This document shows positions 1 through 7,762 of a DNA stretch of 12,153 bases, piece after piece. This DNA is from Desulfuromonas sp. Its GTDB lineage: Bacteria; Desulfobacterota; Desulfuromonadia; Desulfuromonadales; SZUA-401. The notes beneath the pieces were generated by a model that was given only the letters and a program-made list of their open reading frames with translations, was not told the origin of the DNA and did no database searches. The stretch's first letter is position 1. Each line of letters begins with the position of its first letter. The position numbers were made by a program, and so were the translations under genes. The DNA lies in contig PKUI01000222.1 of assembly GCA_002869605.1 (NCBI GenBank), positions 1 to 12,153 of the forward strand, read 5' to 3'.

Positions 1-100
1 GCTCAAGATCGGCGACACCAGCAAGTGCGTGGTGCTGCAACGCTCCGACGGAGCCCGCTCCCAGGAAAACGGTAAGCTGGTGGCGCGTTACCTCGGGTAA
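1..100 (+). CDS. C-terminal end of an unidentified protein (5' truncated by window edge)
   Basis: The frame read from base 2 is open to a TAA at 98-100 and gives 32 residues ending in ...GKLVARYLG. It enters from outside the window, so neither start nor length is known. Codon choice is GC-rich and looks like real coding sequence, and a strong intrinsic terminator begins 27 bases after the stop, which supports this as the true end of a transcribed gene. The fragment is mostly polar with short beta-like stretches (for example KCVVLQRSDG). I do not recognise the family and assign no function. Confidence 0.6.
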   Translation, partial: LKIGDTSKCVVLQRSDGARSQENGKLVARYLG

Positions 101-127
101 CCAGCTACCCGTCCAAACAACGTTGAA

Positions 128-160
128 GAAGGCATGGCCAGACGGCCATGCCTTCTTTTT
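128..160 (+). terminator. Strong intrinsic (rho-independent) terminator
   Basis: A perfect 12-bp stem (128-139 pairing with 144-155, GAAGGCATGGCC and its complement) closes an AGAC tetraloop and is followed directly by five T residues (156-160). It lies just after the stop codon at 98-100 and ends that transcription unit. Confidence 0.9.
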
Positions 161-461
161 GAGTGAGACTCAATACACACAAGTGGAAGTCAAACCTGAC
201 TGCACATCACGTGAAGTGACAGGCTTGCGATTTTCGCCCACAACCCACCAAAACCCATGCATTCACGACTCAGCTTTACGGTAAAGCCTCGCTTGCGACC
301 TACTGTGCATTCCCTCATCTACTGCTACCGATACGGCCCCGAACATTTGCATCAATTCACGTTCATCTCGAAACACTCACTTAGTATATTTCCTCCAGGT
401 GCATTGTTGTCGCTTTAACGCAGTCCCAACCTGACGCCATCGAGCAACGGGAGAAATGACG
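161..461. other. Intergenic stretch, no supported gene
   Basis: Roughly 300 bases with no convincing coding region. The overlapping minus-strand frames that cross it are antisense to the exported-protein gene, lack a ribosome binding site and read as low-quality protein. Visible elements are a perfect inverted repeat GCTTTAC-G-GTAAAGC at 273-287 and a TATATT at 385-390 that could serve as a -10 box for the downstream gene. The matching -35 (TTCATC, 362-367) is poor, so a sigma-70 promoter is only a possibility. No tRNA or riboswitch fold was recognised. Confidence 0.5.
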
Positions 462-908
462 ATGAAGAAATGGCCCAATTTTATCTGTTCCGTGTTCTGC
501 TTTATGAACATCGCCATGCCGGGCAATGTCCTGGCCACAAACCTGGATGAACCGTTCGAAAGCAACGAAGACCAATCCGAGCAACGCTCCCAAGAGGATA
601 AAGGACATATGCTCACCTTCATGACAGAAAATTCCGGCCTGCACCCGGTAAGCGCGCACACGGAAACCCCGATCAACACCCTGCATCTGTACCTTGCCGA
701 CGCCAGCGGCAGCATTGTCAAAGATGCCCAGCTCATCACTACACTGATCGACCAGAATGGCCACCAGCAGGCAAACCGTGCCACTCCCTACAAGTGCGGT
801 TACTTTGTCGCCATCGACCAGCTCCCTGCTGGCCCGTATCGCGTCGAAACCGAAATCGTCACGACGGGACAGTTATGGACCGATGAGTTCACCTTCAACA
901 AAGCCTGA
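462..908 (+). CDS. Small exported protein of unknown function, possible Ig-like (YtkA/FixH-type) C-terminal domain
   Basis: The product has 148 residues. Two in-frame ATGs exist (456 and 462). GGGAG at 449-453 is only 2 bases from the first but 8 from the second, so 462 is preferred. The N-terminus is a typical Sec signal: MKK, a hydrophobic core over residues 5-20, and a likely cleavage after VLA at residue 25. The mature part starts with an acidic, glutamine-rich linker (about 28-48). From about residue 74 it looks like a beta-sandwich: alternating hydrophobic strands, ADASGSIV, a single Cys at 112, then QLPAGPYRVETEI and a final strand. That pattern recalls YtkA/FixH-like or other periplasmic Ig-like domains, but the match is loose and metal binding is not shown. 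The gene stands alone between two terminator-like hairpins and converges on the efflux operon. Existence is well supported; function is unknown. Confidence 0.75.
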   Translation: MKKWPNFICSVFCFMNIAMPGNVLATNLDEPFESNEDQSEQRSQEDKGHMLTFMTENSGLHPVSAHTETPINTLHLYLADASGSIVKDAQLITTLIDQNGHQQANRATPYKCGYFVAIDQLPAGPYRVETEIVTTGQLWTDEFTFNKA

Positions 909-964
909 GACCCGACACCCTGACAACACCAGTCTTCCGGCGTACCTCAGTACGTTTTCCAACA

Positions 965-1001
965 CCAAGGCCCATGAAGTTTCATTCTTCATGGGCCTTG
1001 G
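965..1001. terminator. Perfect 15-bp hairpin between convergent genes, probable transcription barrier
   Basis: CCAAGGCCCATGAAG (965-979) pairs perfectly with 987-1001 around a 7-base loop. It lies 56 bases after the exported-protein stop (+) and about 100 bases after the channel-gene stop (-), the usual place for a shared terminator. Neither side carries a true U-tract: the plus side continues CATTTCC and the minus side TGTTGG. The structure is clear but strict intrinsic termination is uncertain; it may act instead by protecting 3' ends from exonucleases. Confidence 0.55.
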
Positions 1002-1103
1002 CATTTCCAACTCCACTTACCTGATGATGTCGATCGTACTTCCCATCAAGCTTTCAGTATTTTCTGATAGAGAAACTCCTGAGCGCCTGCTGTTCACTGG
1101 AGC

Positions 1104-2513
1104 CTACAGGCTGCCGCCTCCGAACACCTTGTACATCGTCACCAGGCTGGTCAGACGGGTCAGGCGGGTACCGATGAGGTTCTGCCGAGCCGCGTAGAGG
1201 GCACGCTGGGAATCGAGGACGGTCAGATAGCTGTCGACCCCCTTATCGTAACGGGCCTGGGATATCCGATAACTCTCGGAGCTGGCGTCAGTGAGTGCCT
1301 GCTGCGCCGCCAACTGTTCGTCGATGGTGCCGCTCTGGGCCAAAGAATCCGCGACCTCCCTGAAGGCGGTCTGGATCGCCTTCTCGTACTCGGCGACGGC
1401 GATGTCGCGATCGACCTTGGCCACCTTCAACCTCGCCAGGTTGCTGCCGGCGGTGAAAATCGGCAGGGTGATCTGTGGAGCAAACATCCAGGTCTCCGAG
1501 CCTGCCGTGAACAGCCCGGAGAGTTCGTCACTGCCGGTACCCAGGGTGCCAGTCAGGGCAATCCGGGGGAAAAATGCAGCCCGGGCGGCGCCGATGTTGG
1601 CGTTGGCGGCCAGGAGTCGATGCTCGGCCGCCAGGATATCAGGTCTCTCAAGCAGCACCGTCGAGGGAAGACCGGCGGGGATACCCTGTAAGGCAGAGAG
1701 TTCCGCTGAGAGTTCTGTCGGCAGTTTTGTAACATCGAGAGGCGCGCCGACCACCAGGGTCAGTCCGTTAACGTCCTGGGCTACCAGGGTGGTAAAGCGT
1801 GCCTTGTCGACCTTCGCGGCCTCGACGCTGGTACGCGCCTGGTTGAGGTCGAGCGCTGAGGCGACACCGGTGTCAAAACGGTGCTTGACCAGGTCATAAG
1901 CGTCCTGCTGGTTAGCCAGGGTCTCCCTGGCCAGCTGCAGCCGCTCGTTGTCAGCGGCGAGGGTCAGGTAGCCGTTAGCCACCTGGGCGATCAGGCTGAT
2001 CTGCACGCTGCGCCGGGCCTGTTCGGTGGCGAGATACTGCTGCAGGGCCTGATCCTTGAGGCTACGCACCCGACCGAACAGGTCGAACTCGTAGGCGCTG
2101 GCGCCAAGGGTAGCACTGTACTGGCGCACGAGCTGGGACTGGCCGGTGCCGGAGAGATCCTCGGCCAAGCGCTGGCTGAGTCCGCTGCCGGTGGCGTTGA
2201 TGCTCGGCAGCAGCGCGGAACGTTCGATGCGATACTGCGCCTGGTAGCGCTCGATGTTGAGCAGTGCGACGCGCAGGTCGCGATTGTTCTGCAGCGCCTG
2301 TTCGATCAACGCCTGCAGCTGCGGGTCGACAAAGAAGTCCCGCCACGGGATGTCGGCGGCAACCTGCGCGGACGCTTCTCCTGCCACCTGGTTGGCAGCG
2401 TTTGTGGGCCAGTTGTCGCTGACCGGCGCGTCCGGGCGTTGGTAGCGCGGCGCCATGGTGCAGCCGGCGAGGAGCAGAAACAGGACCGGCAGTAAGAGTC
2501 TCATGCGTGTCAT
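1104..2513 (-). CDS. RND efflux outer-membrane channel lipoprotein (OprM/NodT family)
   Basis: This is the outer-membrane exit duct of a tripartite pump. It trimerises into a beta-barrel plus periplasmic alpha-helical tunnel and docks to the adaptor encoded upstream. The 469-residue length is normal for the family. Residues 1-18 are a lipoprotein signal with an ideal lipobox LAGC, Cys18 being the acylated residue. Two outer-membrane efflux (OEP) repeats follow. Family-typical segments are PWRDFFVDPQLQALI (about 56-70), FDTGVASALDLNQA (about 213-226) and RPDILAAEHRL (290-300). The start ATG (2511-2513) lies one base past the pump gene's TGA, and its ribosome binding site GGAGG sits 9 bases upstream inside the end of that gene, so translation is probably coupled. 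The second ATG (Met4) has no better site. It is the last gene of the efflux operon. The family is certain; the substrate range is not. Confidence 0.95.
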   Translation of the reverse strand: MTRMRLLLPVLFLLLAGCTMAPRYQRPDAPVSDNWPTNAANQVAGEASAQVAADIPWRDFFVDPQLQALIEQALQNNRDLRVALLNIERYQAQYRIERSALLPSINATGSGLSQRLAEDLSGTGQSQLVRQYSATLGASAYEFDLFGRVRSLKDQALQQYLATEQARRSVQISLIAQVANGYLTLAADNERLQLARETLANQQDAYDLVKHRFDTGVASALDLNQARTSVEAAKVDKARFTTLVAQDVNGLTLVVGAPLDVTKLPTELSAELSALQGIPAGLPSTVLLERPDILAAEHRLLAANANIGAARAAFFPRIALTGTLGTGSDELSGLFTAGSETWMFAPQITLPIFTAGSNLARLKVAKVDRDIAVAEYEKAIQTAFREVADSLAQSGTIDEQLAAQQALTDASSESYRISQARYDKGVDSYLTVLDSQRALYAARQNLIGTRLTRLTSLVTMYKVFGGGSL

Positions 2514-2514
2514 G

Positions 2515-5500
2515 TCAGCGCACCTCCAGCGGTTTGTAGGCGTCCCCCCGCTTCCTGGAAAACAGGCGCGAGATCAGGACGAAGTAGAAGGGGATAAAGA
2601 TCAGGTCGATGAAGGTCGCCGAGAGCAGACCGCCGGTTACCGCCGTGCCGATGGCGTTCTGGGCGCCGGCACCGGCCCCCTTGGTCAGCGCCAGCGGCAG
2701 GGTACCGAAGAAAAAAGCGAGCGAGGTCATGATGACCGGCCGCAACCTGATACGCACCGCCGTCAGGGTCGCCTCAACCAGCTCCAACCCCTCGTCCAGC
2801 TGGGCCTTGATGAACTGGATGATCAGGATGGCATTCTTGGTGGAGAGGCCGACGGTGGTCAACAGGCCGATCTGCAGGTAGATATCGTTCGGCAAGCCCC
2901 TGAAGGTCACCGCAACCACCGCCCCGACCAGCCCCAGGGGAAGCATCAGCAGGTTGACGAAGGGAATAGTCACGCTTTCGTAGAGAGCCGCCACGGCGAG
3001 GAACACCACCAGCAGCGAGATCGCGTAAAGGGCCGGAGCCTGGGCACCGGCTTTTTTCTCCTCGTAGGAGAGACCGGTCCATTCGTAGCCGATTCCGGCC
3101 GGCAGCTTGCTCACCAGCTTCTCGACCTCGGCCATCGCCTCGCCTGAGCTGACTCCAGGAGCCGGCTCACCCGTAATTTCCATCGACGGGATGCCGTTGT
3201 AGCGTTCGAGACGCGGCGAAGCATACTCCCAGTGGGCGGTGGAAAAGGCCGAGAATGGAACCATCCCCCCCTGGTTGTTGCGCACGTACCAGCGATTGAT
3301 GTCTTCCGGCAGCATCCGGAACTCCGGAGCCGCCTGGAGGTAGACCTTCTTCACCCGGCCGTCCTGAATGAAGTCATTGACGTAGGTACTGGCCCAGGCG
3401 GTGGAAAGGACGCTGTTGATGTCGGCGACCGCAACCCCGTGGGCACCGGCACGCACGTCGTCGATGTCGAGCTTGAACTCGGGGGAGTCGCTCTGGCCGT
3501 TGGGACGCACCCGGGTCAGCTTGGGGTTCTGCATCGCCATGCCGAGCAACTGGTTGCGCGCGGCCATCAGCTGCTCATGGCCGAGGCCGCCGCGATCCTG
3601 CAGCTGCAGGTCGAAACCGGTGCCCGTCCCCAGCTCGAGCACCGCCGGCGGCGGGAAGGCGTAGACAAAGCCATCGTGTATGGTGCTCATGAAGGCCCCC
3701 GTTGCGCGACCGGCGATTGCCTTGGCCTTCAGCTGCGGGCCCGGACGTAGTTTCCAGTCCTTGAGCTTGACGAAGGCCAGTCCCATGTTCTGGCCGGTGC
3801 CGGCGAAGCTGAAGCCGGTGACGGTGATCACCCCTTCCACGGCCTGTTTTTCGTTTTCGAGAAAGTGCTGCTCCAGTTGACGCACGACCTTGGTCGTTCG
3901 TACCTTGGTGGCGCCGGCCGGCAGCTGCACCATGCAGATGATGAAGCCCTGGTCCTCCTCGGGGAGGAACGAGGTCGGCAGCTGCACGAAGAACCAGGCC
4001 ATGACCGCGACGATACCGCCATAGAGCAGCAGGTAGCGCAACGGCTTGCGCAGCGAGTGGCCAACGACCCGTTCATATTTGCCACGAGAGTACTCGAATG
4101 CCCGGTTAAAGTAGCGGAAGAACCAGGGGAACCAGCCGGACTCGCCGGCGTGGTGCCCCTTGGGGACCGGTTTAAGGATCGTGGCGCACAGCGCCGGGGT
4201 CAGGATCATCGCCACCAGTACCGAGAGGATCATCGCGGAGATGATGGTGATCGAGAACTGGCGGTAGATGACCCCGGTCGAGCCGCCGAAAAATGCCATC
4301 GGCAAAAAGACCGCGGTCAACACCGTCGCGATCCCCCACAGGGCGCTGGTGATCTGCCCCATCGACTTAACGGTAGCATCGTGAGGGGAGAGCCCCTCCT
4401 CGAACATGATCCGCTCGACGTTCTCGACCACGACGATGGCGTCGTCAACCAAAAGGCCGATGACGATGACCAGCGCGAACATGGTCAGGGTGTTGATCGA
4501 GAAGCCGCTGATCGCCAGCACCCCCATGGTGCCGAGCAGCACCACCGGCACGGCGATGGTCGGGATCAGGGTGGCGCGGATGTTCTGCAAAAACAGGAAC
4601 ATGATGATGAAGACCAGGCAGACCGCCTCGATCAGGGTCCGCACCACCTCTTCGATGGAGATCTTGACGAACGGGGTGCTGTCATAGGGGTAGACCACCT
4701 TCAGCCCACCCGGGAAGTATGGCTCCATTTCCGCCATCTTGGCCTTGACCCGGTCACCGGTTTCCAGTGCGTTGGCACCAGAGGCGAGGCGGATCGCCAT
4801 GCCGCCGAGCGGCTTGCCGTTGTAAAACGCCTCGGTCATGTAGTTCTCGGTGCCGATTTTGGTCTCGGCAACGTCCTTGAGCCGCACCGTCGAACCGTCG
4901 GGGTTGGTGCGCAGGATGATGGCGTCGAACTGCTCCGGGGTCTGCAACAGGGTGCGGGCAGTGATGGTGGCGTTGAGCTGCTGCCCTTCAGCCGCCGGCA
5001 GGGCTCCGAACTGCCCGGCCGAGACCTGGGCGTTCTGGGCGCGCAGCGCTGCCACCACGTCAGCAACGGTCAGACTGTAGTTGTAGAGCTTGCCCGGGTC
5101 GACCCAGATGCGCATGGCGTTCTGGCTGCCGAACACCTGCAGCTCACCGACGCCGTCGACACGGCTGACCACGTCCTGGATGTTGGAGACCATATAGTCG
5201 GTGATGGCATTACGCTCCATCGAGCCGTCTTCCGAAACCAGGCCGACGATGAGCAGAAAGTTGCGGGTCGACTTGGCTACCTGGATCCCCTGGCGCTGGA
5301 CAATCTCCGGCAGCAGCGGCACCGCCAGCTGCAGCTTGTTCTGGGTCTGCACCTGGGCGATGTCGGAGTCTGTGCCGGCCTTGAAGGTCAGGGTGATGGC
5401 GACCATCCCCGAGGAGTCGCTGGTCGAGGACATGTAGATCAAGTTGTCGATACCGTTGAGCTTCTGCTCGATCACCTGGGTGACGGTGTCCTGCACGGTC

Positions 5501-5664
5501 TGGGCCGAGGCCCCCGGGTAGACGGCGCGGATAGCGATCTGCGGCGGCGCGATCGGCGGATACTGGGAGACCGGCAGGGTCTTGATCGCCAGCAGCCCGG
5601 CGAGCATGACGCCGATGGCAATCACCCAGGCAAAGATCGGGCGATTGATGAAAAACTTGGGCAT
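2515..5664 (-). CDS. RND multidrug efflux pump, inner-membrane drug/proton antiporter (AcrB/MexB, HAE1 family)
   Basis: This is the energy-coupled transporter of the tripartite pump. It binds drugs, dyes, bile salts or solvents in a periplasmic pocket and expels them in exchange for protons. At 1049 residues it matches AcrB (1049) almost position for position. The N-terminus [17 protein letters not shown] begins TM1. The proton-relay residues are all present: Asp407 and Asp408 in [13 protein letters not shown] (TM4), Lys943 in LSTKNA (TM10) and Arg974 in RIRLRP (TM11). Aromatic pocket residues equivalent to AcrB Phe136, Phe178, Phe615, Phe617 and Phe628 are kept (here 136, 178, 618, 620, 631). 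The position aligned with Phe610 appears to be Ile613, which could alter specificity. AAAGGAG lies 7 bases before the ATG. The gene starts 12 bases after the adaptor gene and is followed immediately by the channel gene. Family and mechanism are secure; the substrates cannot be read from the sequence. Confidence 0.97.
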   Translation of the reverse strand: MPKFFINRPIFAWVIAIGVMLAGLLAIKTLPVSQYPPIAPPQIAIRAVYPGASAQTVQDTVTQVIEQKLNGIDNLIYMSSTSDSSGMVAITLTFKAGTDSDIAQVQTQNKLQLAVPLLPEIVQRQGIQVAKSTRNFLLIVGLVSEDGSMERNAITDYMVSNIQDVVSRVDGVGELQVFGSQNAMRIWVDPGKLYNYSLTVADVVAALRAQNAQVSAGQFGALPAAEGQQLNATITARTLLQTPEQFDAIILRTNPDGSTVRLKDVAETKIGTENYMTEAFYNGKPLGGMAIRLASGANALETGDRVKAKMAEMEPYFPGGLKVVYPYDSTPFVKISIEEVVRTLIEAVCLVFIIMFLFLQNIRATLIPTIAVPVVLLGTMGVLAISGFSINTLTMFALVIVIGLLVDDAIVVVENVERIMFEEGLSPHDATVKSMGQITSALWGIATVLTAVFLPMAFFGGSTGVIYRQFSITIISAMILSVLVAMILTPALCATILKPVPKGHHAGESGWFPWFFRYFNRAFEYSRGKYERVVGHSLRKPLRYLLLYGGIVAVMAWFFVQLPTSFLPEEDQGFIICMVQLPAGATKVRTTKVVRQLEQHFLENEKQAVEGVITVTGFSFAGTGQNMGLAFVKLKDWKLRPGPQLKAKAIAGRATGAFMSTIHDGFVYAFPPPAVLELGTGTGFDLQLQDRGGLGHEQLMAARNQLLGMAMQNPKLTRVRPNGQSDSPEFKLDIDDVRAGAHGVAVADINSVLSTAWASTYVNDFIQDGRVKKVYLQAAPEFRMLPEDINRWYVRNNQGGMVPFSAFSTAHWEYASPRLERYNGIPSMEITGEPAPGVSSGEAMAEVEKLVSKLPAGIGYEWTGLSYEEKKAGAQAPALYAISLLVVFLAVAALYESVTIPFVNLLMLPLGLVGAVVAVTFRGLPNDIYLQIGLLTTVGLSTKNAILIIQFIKAQLDEGLELVEATLTAVRIRLRPVIMTSLAFFFGTLPLALTKGAGAGAQNAIGTAVTGGLLSATFIDLIFIPFYFVLISRLFSRKRGDAYKPLEVR

Positions 5665-5676
5665 GGCGAGTCTCCT

Positions 5677-6870
5677 TTAGTTCGCTGCGGTCGGTTGCGG
5701 TGCTGCGGCCGGGGCTCCAAACGGAACGGCCTTGACCACCGCCCCCGGGCGGACCGGTATCAGCCCATTGAGCCCTTCGATAATGACCCGATCGCCAGGC
5801 TTGAGCCCGCCTTCGACCAGCCAGTTGTCGCCGACCGTCCGTACCACCTTGATGACCCGCGGCTCGACTTTCTCCTCGGCACCGACCACCATCACCAGCG
5901 CCTGGCCGGACGGATTGCGGCTCACGGCCCGCTGCGGCACCAGGATCGCCTGCTCGTTTTTCCCTTCGTCGAGAACCACACGCGCGAACATCCCCGGCAG
6001 CAGCAGCTGCTGCGGGTTGGGGAACAGGGTGCGCAGGGTCACCGAGCCGGTGCTCGGGTCGACCTCCACCTCGGAGAATTTAAGCATCCCCGGATTGTCG
6101 TAAGCGCTGCCGTCTTCCAGCACCAGCTTGGCCTGGGCCTGCTGCGCACCGTCGCTTTTGAGCAGGCCGCTGGCAAGACTGCGTTTGAGCCTGAGCAGGT
6201 CTGAGCTCGACTGGGTGACGTCGACGTAGATCGGATCGAGCTGCTGGATGGTGGCAAGGGCCTGGTCCTGTGCAGCCTTGACCAGCGCCCCGGTGGTGAC
6301 AGAGGAACGACCGATGCGACCGGAGATCGGCGCCTTGACCGTAGTGTAGTCGAGGTTGATGCGTGCGACCTCGAGCGCTGCCTTCGCGCTTTCGAGCTCG
6401 GCTTCGGCCTGCATCAGCGCCGCCGCGGCATCATCGTAGTCCTGCTGGCTGACGGCCTTGATCTGGACCAGTTCGGCGAAGCGTTCCTCTTTGAGCTTGA
6501 GCGGGGAGAGGTTGGCCTCTGCACGGGCGAGCGTCGCCTTGGCGCTGGCATAGGCGGCGCGGTAGCTAGCGGCGTCGATCTGGTAGAGCGACTGGCCCGC
6601 CTTGACCTCGCCCCCTTCCGTGAACAGGCGTTTTTCAATGATGCCGCCGACCTGCGGCCGCACTTCGGCGACCCGGTGCGGCGCGGTACGCCCGGAGAGC
6701 TCGGTGGTCAGCACCACCGACTGTGGGGCGATGGTCAGCACCGCCACTTCGGGAGGCGGGGCCTGGGGCGGAGCTCCGGCCGTTTTGTCGCTGTTGCAGC
6801 CGGCCGTCAGCAGGATTGCGGAAAACAGCCCCGCAAGGAGAGTCGTTCTGGGTTTGAGCATCGATTGCAT
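5677..6870 (-). CDS. RND efflux periplasmic adaptor lipoprotein (AcrA/MexA, membrane fusion protein)
   Basis: This protein bridges the inner-membrane pump and the outer-membrane channel in the periplasm. The 397 residues begin with a lipoprotein-like signal ending TAGC with Cys25 as the expected lipid site; Thr at -3 is slightly off consensus. The adaptor architecture is complete: first half of the lipoyl domain with RPQVGGIIEKRLF (71-83) and EGGEVKAGQSLYQID (85-99), an alpha-helical hairpin rich in Ala, Glu and Lys (about 103-175), the second lipoyl half VKAPISGRIG (178-187), a beta-barrel domain, then a membrane-proximal domain ending in a Pro/Ala-rich tail. AGAGG precedes the ATG at 6870 by 5 bases, favouring it over Met4. 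It is co-directional with, and 12 bases before, the pump gene, and 87 bases after the regulator gene. Confidence 0.95.
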   Translation of the reverse strand: MQSMLKPRTTLLAGLFSAILLTAGCNSDKTAGAPPQAPPPEVAVLTIAPQSVVLTTELSGRTAPHRVAEVRPQVGGIIEKRLFTEGGEVKAGQSLYQIDAASYRAAYASAKATLARAEANLSPLKLKEERFAELVQIKAVSQQDYDDAAAALMQAEAELESAKAALEVARINLDYTTVKAPISGRIGRSSVTTGALVKAAQDQALATIQQLDPIYVDVTQSSSDLLRLKRSLASGLLKSDGAQQAQAKLVLEDGSAYDNPGMLKFSEVEVDPSTGSVTLRTLFPNPQQLLLPGMFARVVLDEGKNEQAILVPQRAVSRNPSGQALVMVVGAEEKVEPRVIKVVRTVGDNWLVEGGLKPGDRVIIEGLNGLIPVRPGAVVKAVPFGAPAAAPQPTAAN

Positions 6871-6957
6871 GGCTACCTCTGGGGATAAATGGGAACGAAT
6901 ATGCGTACAGTTATGAGTAAAATAAGCGCTGAAAATTTTTAAGTATAACGTACATTT
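6871..6957 (-). promoter_or_regulatory. Regulator-adaptor intergenic gap with repeated CGTACA motif, possible control region
   Basis: The 87-base gap between the regulator stop and the adaptor start is clearly AT-richer than the genes around it. The hexamer CGTACA occurs twice in the same orientation on the plus strand, at 6904-6909 and 6949-6954, 45 bases apart (TGTACG reading in the gene direction). A TATACT on the minus strand (about 6942-6947) resembles a -10 box, but no good -35 lies at the right distance. The gap could hold a separate pump promoter and binding sites for the neighbouring TetR-type protein; this is inference from position. Confidence 0.3.
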
Positions 6958-7533
6958 CTAACGTTTGATGGCGTCCCAGCAGGCCTCAATGATCCGAGTG
7001 ATCAGCGCCCCGTCGAGATCGATGAAGCCGAGGATGTGATCCCGTGCTGCGGAGATCAGTGGTCCGAAAGCGAGGGCAAACAGGACGGCCAACGGCAGAT
7101 CTTTTGCCATCTGCTGGGCAATGGCGTCAGCGAACAGCTTCTGGTAGGCATCATCGTTGTCCTGCTTGCCCAACAGCTTCTCGCGGCGGAACTCGACTCC
7201 ATAGGGGGAGTTGTGGAACTGCTCCAGGTAGCGGAAGTCGAGAGGGTTGCGAATGAAATAGTGCAGCAGAGCACTGCCGAGATGGATAAAACGCTCGTGG
7301 ATCGGCCTTTGTTCATCGTACCCCTCCAGCAAGAAGGGGGTGATCCGCCCTTCGAGATCGCGATAGAGCTCGGCGATGAGTACGTCCTTGTTCTCGAAGT
7401 AGCGGTAGATCGTCCCGGCACCCACCCCCGCCCGTTCTGCGATCATCGCCATCGGGGCGCCGTGGAAGCCGTGCTCGGCGATCAGTTCCAGTGCAGCGCA
7501 GATGATATCTTCGCGTTTGTCTGTCTTGCCCAT
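6958..7533 (-). CDS. TetR/AcrR-family transcriptional repressor of the efflux operon
   Basis: This is a ligand-responsive DNA-binding regulator that probably represses its own gene and the downstream pump. From the ATG at 7531-7533 it has 191 residues, usual for TetR proteins. That start follows GGAGG by 10 bases; reading in from further upstream would extend through the likely operator and lacks a binding site. Residues 8-57 form the TetR N-domain: EDIICAALELIAEHGFHGA (helix 1 and turn), then the helix-turn-helix MIAERAGVGAGTIYRYFENK (30-49), the strongest signature of the family. The C-terminal part (about 60-191) is helical and hydrophobic, as expected for ligand binding and dimerisation, and is too divergent to suggest a ligand. 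As first gene in the same direction as adaptor, pump and channel, it is probably cotranscribed with them at least in part. Confidence 0.93.
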   Translation of the reverse strand: MGKTDKREDIICAALELIAEHGFHGAPMAMIAERAGVGAGTIYRYFENKDVLIAELYRDLEGRITPFLLEGYDEQRPIHERFIHLGSALLHYFIRNPLDFRYLEQFHNSPYGVEFRREKLLGKQDNDDAYQKLFADAIAQQMAKDLPLAVLFALAFGPLISAARDHILGFIDLDGALITRIIEACWDAIKR

Positions 7534-7554
7534 CAGTTGGGTTCCTCCAGCGCG

Positions 7555-7566
7555 GAATGAACATTC
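7555..7566. promoter_or_regulatory. Inverted repeat GAATG-AA-CATTC, candidate operator for the TetR-type regulator
   Basis: The two 5-base arms (7555-7559 and 7562-7566) are perfect inverted repeats around AA. The site is centred about 15 bases downstream of the predicted -10 box, between the transcription start and the ribosome binding site. Short palindromes of the TGAATG/CATTCA kind are common TetR-family targets. Location and symmetry make autorepression likely, but binding is not shown. Confidence 0.5.
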
Positions 7567-7575
7567 ACTCCGGAG

Positions 7576-7604
7576 CTTAAACACCATTTCCGCATATTGG
7601 TCAA
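7576..7604 (-). promoter_or_regulatory. Predicted sigma-70 promoter of the tetR-efflux operon
   Basis: Read on the minus strand, TTGACC (7604-7599, 5 of 6 to consensus) is followed by a 17-base spacer and TTTAAG (7581-7576, 4 of 6). Transcription would start near 7569, about 35 bases before the regulator's ATG at 7533, and run into the candidate operator at 7555-7566. Confidence 0.6.
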
Positions 7605-7605
7605 G

Positions 7606-7633
7606 TTAGATTTTGCCTACATGGCCAATCTAA
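7606..7633. repeat. Inverted repeat TTAGATT-N14-AATCTAA upstream of the operon promoter
   Basis: Seven-base arms at 7606-7612 and 7627-7633 are perfect complements, with partly complementary inner bases (TTTGCC and GGCC). The element lies directly upstream of the predicted -35 box, where an activator or a second regulator could bind. No T-tract follows, so a terminator is unlikely. Confidence 0.35.
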
Positions 7634-7691
7634 GTATTGTGCAGAAAAAATTTATCTTACTTCTGAGATCGGCCTGCTAATTTCTGAACCT

Positions 7692-7709
7692 CCCTGCCGG
7701 ACGGCAGGG
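7692..7709 (-). terminator. GC-rich hairpin after the aldo/keto reductase gene, weak terminator candidate
   Basis: CCCTGCCG (7692-7699) and CGGCAGGG (7702-7709) are perfect complements around GA; the real loop must be larger because two bases cannot close a stem. It lies 53 bases after the reductase stop in the gene direction and before the efflux promoter. There is no adjacent T-tract (the nearest T-run, about 7645-7652, is roughly 40 bases further on), so intrinsic termination is doubtful. Confidence 0.35.
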
Positions 7710-7762
7710 GGTATTGAGTAGAAAGCATAAACATCGAGTGACAACTATTTCCAAGTCCATTT

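Noticed and set aside
240..340. A possible cyclic-di-GMP-type riboswitch in the leader before the exported-protein gene
   Set aside because: Some GCAAAGCC-like pieces appear, but the conserved core and paired arms could not be assembled on either strand.
377..784. Overlapping minus-strand open frames near the left edge
   Set aside because: They overlap each other and the exported-protein gene, which has a signal peptide and a well-placed ribosome binding site on the plus strand.
3865..6204. A 779-codon open frame on the plus strand
   Set aside because: It is antisense to the AcrB- and AcrA-type genes, rich in His, Asp, Gln and Arg as expected for the complement of GC-rich coding sequence, and has no domain signature.
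7534..7587. A longer N-terminus for the TetR-type regulator
   Set aside because: The extra 18 residues read through the likely operator, lack a ribosome binding site and do not resemble TetR N-termini; the ATG at 7533 follows GGAGG.
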